A stretch of 64,000 bases of DNA, taken from the NCBI RefSeq assembly GCF_029855045.1, contig NZ_CP123228.1, positions 3,162,001 to 3,226,000 of the forward strand, written 5' to 3'. The stretch's first letter is position 1. The number at the start of each line of letters is the position of its first letter. This stretch comes from Piscinibacter sp. XHJ-5. Lineage in GTDB: Bacteria; Pseudomonadota; Gammaproteobacteria; Burkholderiales; Burkholderiaceae_C. The position numbers and the translations under genes are program-made. Positions 6,288 through 15,105 of the stretch are shown here, piece by piece. Below the pieces are notes generated by a model. That model saw nothing but the letters and a program-made list of their open reading frames with translations, was not told the DNA's origin and ran no database searches.

Positions 6288-8111
6288 TCAGCGCTGGTGC
6301 ACGTAGCGGCCCGGCGCGGCATCCAGTGGTGGCAGCCCCTGTTCCGGTGCGCCCATTCCAGGAGGCGCCGCGCGACGCGAGGACCGGCGCGCGAGCCAGG
6401 CGAACCACGCGTTCCACCAGGAGCCGTCGATGCTGGGCGTGGCCTCCAGCCATTCCTCGGGCGCCAGCCGGCGGTTGCCGACATGCCACTCGCCGATGCG
6501 GTAGCTCGCCTTCTCGTTGCCCGGCGGGTTGACGATGCCGACGTTGTGGCCTCCGGCGGTCAGCACGAGCGTCTGCTCGGCGTCGGTGAGGTGATTGAGC
6601 TTGAACACCGAACGCCACGGCGCGATGTGGTCCTGCACTGTGCCGACGATGAACAAGGGCCCCTGGATGTCGTGCAGATGGATGGCTTCGCCGCCCAGGA
6701 CCATCTCGCCGCGCGCCAACGCGTTGTCGAGGAAGAGGCGCCTCAGGTATTCCGAATGCATGCGGTACGGCATACGGGTGCCGTCGGCGTTCCATGCCAT
6801 GAGGTCGGTCACCGGCTGGCGCTCGCCGAGCAAGTAGTTCAGCAGGCGGTACGACCAGACGAGGTCGTTGGATCGCATCATCTGGAAGGTCGCCCGCATC
6901 TGCCGCTTGTCCAGCCAGCCGCGCGGCCACATTCGATCCTCGAGGTGAGCCACCTGGCTCTCGTCGATGAACAGCGAAATCTCGCCGGGGTCGGCGAAGT
7001 CGGTCTGTGCCGCGAGCAACGTCACGCTCTTCAACGGCTGCGAGCCGCTGCGCCCGAGCGCCGCAGCGGCCATGGCCAGCAGCGTGCCCCCGAGGCAGTA
7101 GCCGAGGGCGTGCACGCGCGCGCCGGGCACGATCCTGCCGATCGCATCGAGCGAGTCGAGGATGCCGAGCTGGTGGTAGTCGTCGAAGCCGAGCTCGCGG
7201 TCGCCTGAATCGGGGTTCTTCCACGACACCGCGAACACCGTGAAGCCGCGATCGACGAGGTGCCTGACCATCGAGTTGTGCGGCGACAGGTCGAGGATGT
7301 AGTACTTCATGATCCACGCCGGCACGATCAGCACCGGCTCGGGGTGCGTGGTCGGCGTCGTGGGCTCGTACTGGATCAGCTCGATCAGGCGGTTGCGCAA
7401 CACCACGCGGCCCGGAGTGATCGCCAGGTTCTCGCCGACGCGCCAGACCTCGGCGCCGGCCGGCGGCTGATCGCGCAGTTCGCGCACGGCGTCGTCCACC
7501 GCGTAGCCCATGCCGCGCAGCACGTTGGTGCCCGCCTGGTGGATGGTCTGCCGCAGCACCTGCGGGTTGATGAAGGGCGAGTTGGACGGCGCGAACATGT
7601 CGAGCCACTGTCGCGCCGCGAATTCCAGCATGTGCTCGTGGTGCCGCGTCACGCCCGGCACCGCGGACGTGGCGCACTGCCACCATTGCTGGCGAAGCAG
7701 GAAGCCCTGCGCGAGCCAGGAGAAGGGCGGCTGGCGCCATTGCGCGTCGTCGAAGCGCTTGTCCTGCGGCAGCGGCTCGATCACCCAGGGCTCGTCGGCG
7801 CCGCGTGCCAGCACGCTGGCTCCTCGCTGCAGCTGCCGCCCGGCGAGTTCCGCGAGCTCCCATTGCTTGGCCGGCGACGCGACAAGGTGCAGGCACCAGT
7901 CCATGAAGGCGCCTATCGGTGTCGCGGGCGCCCAGGAGCCGGGCCGGCCCGCCAGCGTCCTCAGCGCGCGCTGGATCTCCTGATAGCGCAGGAAGGTCTC
8001 CGACGGCGGCGTGCCGCGGCCCAGCCAGGGACTCGCGCCACGCTCGCGGTCGCCTTGCTTGCGGCGCGTCGACGAGGGGGGACGCAGGCGAGGGCGGGTG
8101 GCCATGTCCAT
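6288..8111 (-). CDS. phaC: Poly(3-hydroxyalkanoate) synthase
   Basis: PHA synthase polymerises hydroxyacyl-CoA into storage polyester at the granule surface. The protein is about 607 residues, class I size. The alpha/beta-hydrolase core has a PhaC lipase-like box with Cys nucleophile (ALGYCLGGTLLA, C339), D494 (TVQDHIAPW) and H522 (TAGGHNVGI). PhaC N-domain signatures appear in NPQVLRQTIHQAGTNVLRGM and PAWIMKYYILDLSPHNSMVR. The start is ATG 8111 or 8105; the frame extends further but that part overlaps the divergent gene's leader. No phaA, phaB or phaR lies beside it. An FNR-like box is 34 bp upstream. Confidence 0.93.
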   Translation of the reverse strand: MDMATRPRLRPPSSTRRKQGDRERGASPWLGRGTPPSETFLRYQEIQRALRTLAGRPGSWAPATPIGAFMDWCLHLVASPAKQWELAELAGRQLQRGASVLARGADEPWVIEPLPQDKRFDDAQWRQPPFSWLAQGFLLRQQWWQCATSAVPGVTRHHEHMLEFAARQWLDMFAPSNSPFINPQVLRQTIHQAGTNVLRGMGYAVDDAVRELRDQPPAGAEVWRVGENLAITPGRVVLRNRLIELIQYEPTTPTTHPEPVLIVPAWIMKYYILDLSPHNSMVRHLVDRGFTVFAVSWKNPDSGDRELGFDDYHQLGILDSLDAIGRIVPGARVHALGYCLGGTLLAMAAAALGRSGSQPLKSVTLLAAQTDFADPGEISLFIDESQVAHLEDRMWPRGWLDKRQMRATFQMMRSNDLVWSYRLLNYLLGERQPVTDLMAWNADGTRMPYRMHSEYLRRLFLDNALARGEMVLGGEAIHLHDIQGPLFIVGTVQDHIAPWRSVFKLNHLTDAEQTLVLTAGGHNVGIVNPPGNEKASYRIGEWHVGNRRLAPEEWLEATPSIDGSWWNAWFAWLARRSSRRAAPPGMGAPEQGLPPLDAAPGRYVHQR

Positions 8112-8144
8112 GGCGCGAGCGTACGAGCGCAGCGACGGAATGGC

Positions 8145-8158
8145 TTGATTTGTGTCAA
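8145..8158. promoter_or_regulatory. FNR/Anr-like box between phaC and a divergent small gene
   Basis: TTGATTTGTGTCAA matches the FNR/Anr consensus TTGAT-N4-ATCAA at nine of ten defined positions; only the first A of the right half is changed. It lies 34-47 bp before the phaC start and about 80 bp before the divergent gene at 8237. Oxygen-responsive control of phaC through Anr has been described in Pseudomonas, so the placement is sensible. Binding has not been shown here. Confidence 0.55.
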
Positions 8159-8236
8159 CGGTAGCGACGTGAACAGGGGCTTGCATCGCCCCGGGCCGCC
8201 CGCAAAGATCCACCATCGACAGAGACAGGAGGCAGC

Positions 8237-8485
8237 ATGGCACGCACATCCACGGCCGCCGTCGCGGTCGAAGCGCCGGATCCCGATGCGCTGTTCTCGG
8301 ACTGGCTCGTGCAGGCACAGCGAATGCAGGCCGACGCGCTGGCCAGCTGGCAACAGGCGCTCTCCGGCCAGTGGAGCTTCGTCTCCAGCTGGTTCGAGCT
8401 TCAGGCGGAGCTGTCGAAGCCCGTCAATTCCATCTGGGATGGATGGATGGCGCAGTGGACGGGCGGCGTCCCGATCGACGGGTAG
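8237..8485 (+). CDS. Small Trp-rich protein divergent from phaC, candidate PHA granule-associated protein
   Basis: An 82-residue protein starting MARTSTAAVAVEAPDPDALF. The central part (WLVQAQRMQADALASWQQAL, then WSFVSSWFELQAELSKP) is amphipathic, with seven Trp residues and regularly spaced Ala and Leu, resembling a short phasin-like helix. The ATG follows an AGGAGGC ribosome-binding site. It shares a 125-bp divergent promoter region with phaC, including the FNR-like box. I do not recognise a named family; phasin-like function is inferred from composition and context. Confidence 0.6.
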   Translation: MARTSTAAVAVEAPDPDALFSDWLVQAQRMQADALASWQQALSGQWSFVSSWFELQAELSKPVNSIWDGWMAQWTGGVPIDG

Positions 8486-8494
8486 CGTTGACGG

Positions 8495-9061
8495 TCATGG
8501 CGGCGGGATGCGGCCCTGCACCTGCAGGTCGCCGCCGGGGCCGGGCGTGACGACGACCGTTTCGCCGGACGCCGGGCTGGTGCCGGCGAGCGAGACGATG
8601 TTGGCGCCATGGGTGACGATCAGCAGGTTGCCTCGGCCCTTCCAGGCCGCGATGAGCTTGCGACCGCCGGCGGTCAGGGCTTCGCGCTGATCGGCCAGCA
8701 CGACGACGTTGCCGAACGTCGACTCCTCGTGAACGGGGCCCATGTCCATCAGCGTCGCGGTGTCGACGCAGCGGCACCACGGTGAGCTCAGCACCTTCGC
8801 GAACGCGATCCGGTTCTGCTTGAAGCGACGGCCGGCCGCTGCCGCGTCTTCCCGCCCACGCGGGCTGAGGTTGCGCTGCGTCGCGCAGTCGCCGAGCCGG
8901 AACCCCGGGGGATCGCCGACGTCGCCCGGCGCATCGGTGTGGCGCATCAGTGCGACCGCGCCGCCGCGCTGCAAGGCGGCCCAGGCCTTCGCCTCGTCGG
9001 CATCGGCGGCTGCCGGCACCAGCAGGCAGCTCAGCAGCGCGAGCAACGCGAGTCGGCGCAT
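8495..9061 (-). CDS. Secreted histidine-phosphatase superfamily protein
   Basis: A 188-residue protein with a cleavable signal peptide (MRRLALLALLSCLLVPAAADA), so it is periplasmic. The phosphoglycerate-mutase-like core has the phosphohistidine motif as LMRHTDAPG (RHT rather than RHG), Arg in SPWCRCVDTA, and the second catalytic His in LIVTHGANI. The family hydrolyses phosphate esters or anhydrides; the substrate is unknown. It converges on the small phaC-divergent gene and lies 12 bp downstream of the CAP-domain gene, possibly in one transcript. Confidence 0.82.
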   Translation of the reverse strand: MRRLALLALLSCLLVPAAADADEAKAWAALQRGGAVALMRHTDAPGDVGDPPGFRLGDCATQRNLSPRGREDAAAAGRRFKQNRIAFAKVLSSPWCRCVDTATLMDMGPVHEESTFGNVVVLADQREALTAGGRKLIAAWKGRGNLLIVTHGANIVSLAGTSPASGETVVVTPGPGGDLQVQGRIPPP

Positions 9062-9073
9062 GGCGCAGTGGTG

Positions 9074-9784
9074 CTATCCCTTCGTCAAGCGATAGCGCGC
9101 GCCGACGCGCTCGACCGCATAGCGCTCGCCGTTGTTCGGCTGGATCCGCGTCGCGTCCTGGTCGCCCGGCAGTCGCATCGTCAGGGTCTCGAGCCGGCAT
9201 TGCCCGTGCGTGCGGGTCATGTGCGGCGGCAGGTGGAACCATTCGCCGGCGAGCTCGTAGCGCACCGCCGACGCCGACCGGTTGGCGATGCGGAACTCGA
9301 TGCGCGACGAGTTGGGGCGGCCGAACATCTGCACCGCGTAGTACCGCCCAGTCTTCGGGCTGCGCGCGACGGCGACGCCGGTTTCGGTGACATCGGGATC
9401 GAGCATGTTGCGCCGGTGCCCCGGCGACAGCTCCCAGCCGCGCACGAGCCGCTGGGCGAGGTCGGGCGAACGAAAGCCCGCGGAGTGGAACTGGTAGGCG
9501 ATGTTCTCCGAGACCATGCAGTAGTCGTAGCCATGCGCCTTCGCCCGCTCGGGCGGCTGCTTGCCATCGGCTTCGTGGCCGTAGCGGTCGCTGCGTGCCA
9601 TGAACTCCGCAAAGCTGCGCGCGGCCTGTTCGAGCCGGGGATTCGCCACCGTGGGCCCGGCGCCCTGCGAGCGGCGGAATTCGTTGGTCTGGGCCACGAC
9701 CAGGCGGGCCACGTCGACGTGGTCGGTGACCTCGGCCAGGCCGGAAAGCGGAAGGGCGAGAAGAAGGCAGGCGATTCGCGACAT
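9074..9784 (-). CDS. CAP (SCP/PR-1) domain protein, exported
   Basis: A 236-residue protein with a short signal peptide (MSRIACLLLALPLSGLAEV). A CAP domain spans about residues 28-150: TNEFRRSQGAGPTVANPRLEQAA, FAEFMARSDRYGHEADG, SENIAYQF, and GWELSPGHRRNMLDPDVTETGVAV, with the paired His and Glu of the CAP cavity. The C-terminal 80 residues form a separate, unidentified beta-rich domain. Bacterial CAP proteins of this kind are extracytoplasmic and mostly of unknown function. It precedes the histidine phosphatase by 12 bp. Confidence 0.83.
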   Translation of the reverse strand: MSRIACLLLALPLSGLAEVTDHVDVARLVVAQTNEFRRSQGAGPTVANPRLEQAARSFAEFMARSDRYGHEADGKQPPERAKAHGYDYCMVSENIAYQFHSAGFRSPDLAQRLVRGWELSPGHRRNMLDPDVTETGVAVARSPKTGRYYAVQMFGRPNSSRIEFRIANRSASAVRYELAGEWFHLPPHMTRTHGQCRLETLTMRLPGDQDATRIQPNNGERYAVERVGARYRLTKG

Positions 9785-9822
9785 GTCAGCGTGGCACAGC
9801 GAACGACGTGCCTACGCAGACC

Positions 9823-10641
9823 CTATCGTGAATTCACAGGGTAAGCCCCGCCGCTGCGGCTGGCTTCGAAAGGCAGGGTGCGCACGCAGTTGCGCCCGTC
9901 GGCCTTGGCCGCATACAGCGCGGTGTCGGCCTCGTGAATCATCCAGTCCAGCGACGGCAGCTCGTTGCGCAGCGGCGCCACGCCGATGCTCACGGTGGTG
10001 CTGACCTTGGCTGCTTGCCAGGGGACGGACAGGTTCTGCACCTTTTCGCGGATGCGCTCGGCCACGTCCAGCGCGCCCAGCGGGTCGGTGTGCGGCAGGA
10101 ACACGATGAGCTCCTCGCCACCGAAACGGGCCAGCACGTCGGCCTGGCGCAGCTGTTCGCGCACGGTCTGGGCGATGCAGCGCAGCAGCTCGTCGCCACA
10201 CAGGTGCCCGTGGGCGTCGTTCACGCGCTTGAAATGGTCGGCGTCGATCAGCAGCATCGCCGCCGGCGTGCTGTAGCGCCGGGCCCGGTCCCATTCGCGC
10301 TGCACGACCTCCATGAAGTGGCGCCGGTTGTGGACACCGGTCAGGTCGTCGTGGGTGGCCAGCACGGTGAGCCGCTGCCGCGCGCGATCGAGCTCGAAGA
10401 CCAGCCGCAGAAGCAGCGAGCCGAACAGCGGCGCCAGCACCACCGAGCACAGCGTCGCGGACGCCAGCGCGATCCTCCAGTCGCCGCGGCCTAGCACCAG
10501 GACCACCGTTTCGGCGATCAGCACTGCCAGCAGGGCGATCGTTGCTGTCATCGCGAGCATGGCGCGCCTGAGGCCCAGGCGCAGCACGACGCGGCTCAGC
10601 CAGCGGAACCAGCCGGGTTCGTCATCGGGAGTGAAGGCCAT
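9823..10641 (-). CDS. Membrane-bound diguanylate cyclase (GGDEF)
   Basis: A 272-residue protein that should make cyclic di-GMP. Two membrane helices lie at about residues 30-80 ([20 protein letters not shown] and [19 protein letters not shown]). The GGDEF domain follows, with [12 protein letters not shown], active-site FGGEEL and an upstream inhibitory I-site RQAD five residues before it. No sensory domain is present beyond the membrane pair. The start [10 protein letters not shown] at 10641 is preferred; the frame is open further but that part looks non-coding. It is divergent from dodecin. Confidence 0.88.
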   Translation of the reverse strand: MAFTPDDEPGWFRWLSRVVLRLGLRRAMLAMTATIALLAVLIAETVVLVLGRGDWRIALASATLCSVVLAPLFGSLLLRLVFELDRARQRLTVLATHDDLTGVHNRRHFMEVVQREWDRARRYSTPAAMLLIDADHFKRVNDAHGHLCGDELLRCIAQTVREQLRQADVLARFGGEELIVFLPHTDPLGALDVAERIREKVQNLSVPWQAAKVSTTVSIGVAPLRNELPSLDWMIHEADTALYAAKADGRNCVRTLPFEASRSGGAYPVNSR

Positions 10642-10807
10642 CGGGATCGGGAGAGAGGGATTCCACCGATTCGACCACAACCGGCAGGGTTGCGGGCGTG
10701 GCGGCGTCACGAGGCCGGCAGGCCGGCGTGAAAAACGTGTCGCCGGCGGTTGTGGTTTGCCGGCAAAGCGGCTAGCGTCGTGGCCCCAGACCTGCGAGGA
10801 GACCACG

Positions 10808-11014
10808 ATGAGCAACCATGTCTACAAGACGCTGGAGCTGACCGGATCGTCCCCGATCAGCATCGAGGAAGCGGTCCAGACGGCGCTTTCCAAGGCGCAC
10901 GAGACGATCCGCAACATCCAGTGGTTCAGCCTGATCGAGACCCGCGGCCACGTGGTCGAGGGCAAGGTGGCGCACTGGCAGGTGACGCTGAAGCTCGGCT
11001 TCACCCTGGAGTGA
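10808..11014 (+). CDS. Dodecin family flavin-binding protein
   Basis: A 68-residue protein ([20 protein letters not shown]...) matching dodecin along its length. Dodecins assemble as hollow dodecamers that store flavins or CoA. The flavin-stacking Trp is in [15 protein letters not shown], and the C-terminal strands ([13 protein letters not shown]) are typical. The ATG is preceded by a GAGGAGA ribosome-binding site. It is monocistronic and converges on the PBP7-like gene with an 8-bp gap. Confidence 0.93.
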   Translation: MSNHVYKTLELTGSSPISIEEAVQTALSKAHETIRNIQWFSLIETRGHVVEGKVAHWQVTLKLGFTLE

Positions 11015-11022
11015 GCGCCGGG

Positions 11023-11892
11023 TCAGCGGCGCTTGCGCACGCTGACCTTGTGCACCTTGCGCACCGGCTGCAGGCGCGCCCTCGGCGCGGCCAGGTCGGG
11101 AAGCGGCACGCCGAGCCAGCGCTGGATGTTGTGGGCGTCGAGCGTGCGCTCCCACGAGTCCATCGCGCCCATCAGGACGATCAGGATGTGCCGGCCGGCG
11201 GCGGTGAGGCGCATGGTGAGGCAACGGCCTGCCTCCTGAGTGAAGCCGGTCTTGGACACGAGGATGTCCCAGCCCGGACGCCCGACCAGGCCATTGGTGT
11301 TGCGGAACACCCGCGGGCGTCCGCTGACGAGGATGGTCTGCTGGGCCTGGCTCGTCGCATGCTCGATCTCGGGGTAGGCCGACGCCGCCTTGAGGATCCT
11401 GACCATGTCGCGCGCCGTCGCATGGTTGTTCGGCGACAGGCCCGTCGGCTCCTCGATGACCGTGTTCTCGAGCTCCAGCGCCTCGATCTTGCGCAGCGCC
11501 GCGGCCTGGAAGCCGGCGTGGCCACCGGGATAGGTGCGCGCGAGCGCCGCGGCGGCATGGTTGTCGGAGGACATGAGCGCGAGCTGCAGCAGGTCGCGGC
11601 GCTCGATCATCGCGCCGACCGGCACGCCGGAGGTCGTGTGCTTCAAGGTGTCGAGATCCTCGCGCGTGATGCGCACCACCTCGTCTGCCGGCAGGCCCGC
11701 GTCCAGCACCACCATCGCCGTCATCAGCTTGGTCATCGAGGCGATGGGCGCGGCGGTGGTCGCGTTCTTCTCGAACAGCACCTGGCCGCTTTCCTCGTCG
11801 ACGACGAGCGCGCGAGCGGATTCGAAGGAGATATCGGCTCGGGCCGCGAAGCAGGCACAAAGCAGCACGGAGAAGAAGACGTTCTTCAGCAT
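11023..11892 (-). CDS. pbpG: D-alanyl-D-alanine endopeptidase / carboxypeptidase (PBP7 type)
   Basis: A 289-residue low-molecular-weight penicillin-binding protein with an N-terminal signal peptide (MLKNVFFSVLLCACFAARAD). All three active-site motifs are present: S52-M-T-K55, S109-D-N111 and K214-T-G216. It hydrolyses D-Ala-containing peptide bonds in periplasmic peptidoglycan. Length and motif spacing fit PBP7/PbpG rather than DacA, as there is no C-terminal amphipathic anchor. The tail is strongly basic (RKVHKVSVRKRR). ATG 11892 is chosen because the signal peptide begins there. Confidence 0.88.
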   Translation of the reverse strand: MLKNVFFSVLLCACFAARADISFESARALVVDEESGQVLFEKNATTAAPIASMTKLMTAMVVLDAGLPADEVVRITREDLDTLKHTTSGVPVGAMIERRDLLQLALMSSDNHAAAALARTYPGGHAGFQAAALRKIEALELENTVIEEPTGLSPNNHATARDMVRILKAASAYPEIEHATSQAQQTILVSGRPRVFRNTNGLVGRPGWDILVSKTGFTQEAGRCLTMRLTAAGRHILIVLMGAMDSWERTLDAHNIQRWLGVPLPDLAAPRARLQPVRKVHKVSVRKRR

Positions 11893-12024
11893 CGGGGAAC
11901 AGCGGTGAAAGGGGGAGGCGGGCGAGCCGGCGCGCGTGCGGGCACGAAGCCAACGCACAGATCGTCATTACGGACTACACCTGAATACAGTGGTTCCGCA
12001 AAAAGCGCAGCAAAAGCGGTGGTG

Positions 12025-12072
12025 TTACACGAACGTGCTCGGGCGGCGGCGAACTTGGCCGCTGTCGTGTAA
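12025..12072. repeat. Inverted repeat of 8-bp arms in the intergenic region
   Basis: TTACACGA (12025-12032) and TCGTGTAA (12065-12072) are perfect reverse complements separated by 32 bases. They lie between the end of the receiver gene (12085) and the start of pbpG (11892). The arrangement could be paired operator half-sites for pbpG or a processing signal for the upstream transcript; sequence does not decide. Confidence 0.35.
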
Positions 12073-12084
12073 AGACTGCACGCC

Positions 12085-14035
<1,951 letters not shown>

Positions 14036-14042
14036 GCCGGTC

Positions 14043-14061
14043 GCCGTCCCGATCGGACGGC
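14043..14061. terminator. GC hairpin after the hypothetical gene
   Basis: GCCGTCC (14043-14049) and GGACGGC (14055-14061) form a 7-bp stem with a 5-base loop, just after the stop at 14035. No U-tract follows. It may attenuate read-through into cphB. Confidence 0.4.
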
Positions 14062-14155
14062 AAGGCCGAGGCGCGGCGAGCAAGTTCTACCCGCCAGCCC
14101 CTACCCATCTTCCGTACGCCGAGGAAGTTCTCGGCTGGCGATCAGGGAGTGCTGA

Positions 14156-15082
14156 ATGCCCAGACAGCCCCGCAAGAAGACGCAGCGACACGGCCATCTG
14201 TTCATCATCGGTGGCGCGGAGGACCGGGAAGAGGACAAGCTGGTGCTGTCGCGCTTCGTCGATCTGGCCGGCGGCCGCAAGGCCAGCATCGCGGTGCTCA
14301 CCGCGGCGAGCAACTACCACGACGAGGTCTGGAAGGTCTACAACGACGCTTTTCGCGACCTGGGCGTGACGCAGTGCGCACCGGTGGTGATCGACAACCG
14401 GGAGCAGGCCAACGACGAGGTGCTGGCGAAGGCCATCTACGACGCCGACGCGGTGTTCATGACCGGCGGCGACCAGGTCAAGCTGCTGTCGCTCATCGGC
14501 GGCACGCGGCTCGACCACGCCATGCACTGCGCGCTGCGCGAGCGCGGCACCTGCATCGCCGGCACCAGCGCGGGTGCTTCGGCGATGTCCGAGCACATGC
14601 TGTATGAAAGCGGTCCCGAACTGCAGCCGATCAAGGGCAGCGTGCGCATCGCCGCGGGGCTCGGCTTCATGCGCCGCGTCGTCATCGACCAGCATTTCTC
14701 CGAGCGCAAGCGCATCGGCCGGCTGCTGTCGGTGGTCGCGCAGAACCCCTACCTGCTCGGGGCCGGCATCGACGAGAACACGGCGCTGATCGTGGAGCCG
14801 GGCCTCGGACTCGAGGTGATCGGCGAGGGCGCGGTGACCATTCTCGACGGCCGCGAGATGCTCACCAGCTTTCTCGACGAAGACCGCCACCAGCAGCTCG
14901 AGCTCACCAACGTGAAGCTGCACCTGATGCCGGCCGGCGCGCGCTACTACTTCGACGCCAAGGGACAGGGCCCGCAGACGCGGACCAGCGACGGGCGCAT
15001 GGTGCCGATCGCGCTGTACGACGTCGTGGCCGCCGTGGCCAGCTCCTCCGACGCCCCGCTCGCGGCGCCGCTGGCGGCGTGA
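14156..15082 (+). CDS. cphB: Cyanophycinase
   Basis: A 308-residue S51-family peptidase that breaks cyanophycin into beta-Asp-Arg dipeptides. The nucleophile Ser lies in the elbow GTSAGASAMSEH; other family signatures are FIIGGAEDREEDK, FMTGGDQVKLL, GLGFMRRVVIDQHFSERKR and LGAGIDENTALIV. No signal peptide is present, so it is the intracellular type acting on stored granules. The ATG follows a GGGAG ribosome-binding site. It is followed directly by cphA, giving a storage/mobilisation operon. Confidence 0.95.
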   Translation: MPRQPRKKTQRHGHLFIIGGAEDREEDKLVLSRFVDLAGGRKASIAVLTAASNYHDEVWKVYNDAFRDLGVTQCAPVVIDNREQANDEVLAKAIYDADAVFMTGGDQVKLLSLIGGTRLDHAMHCALRERGTCIAGTSAGASAMSEHMLYESGPELQPIKGSVRIAAGLGFMRRVVIDQHFSERKRIGRLLSVVAQNPYLLGAGIDENTALIVEPGLGLEVIGEGAVTILDGREMLTSFLDEDRHQQLELTNVKLHLMPAGARYYFDAKGQGPQTRTSDGRMVPIALYDVVAAVASSSDAPLAAPLAA

Positions 15083-15105
15083 ACGAACTTGCGACAAAGG
15101 ACAGC

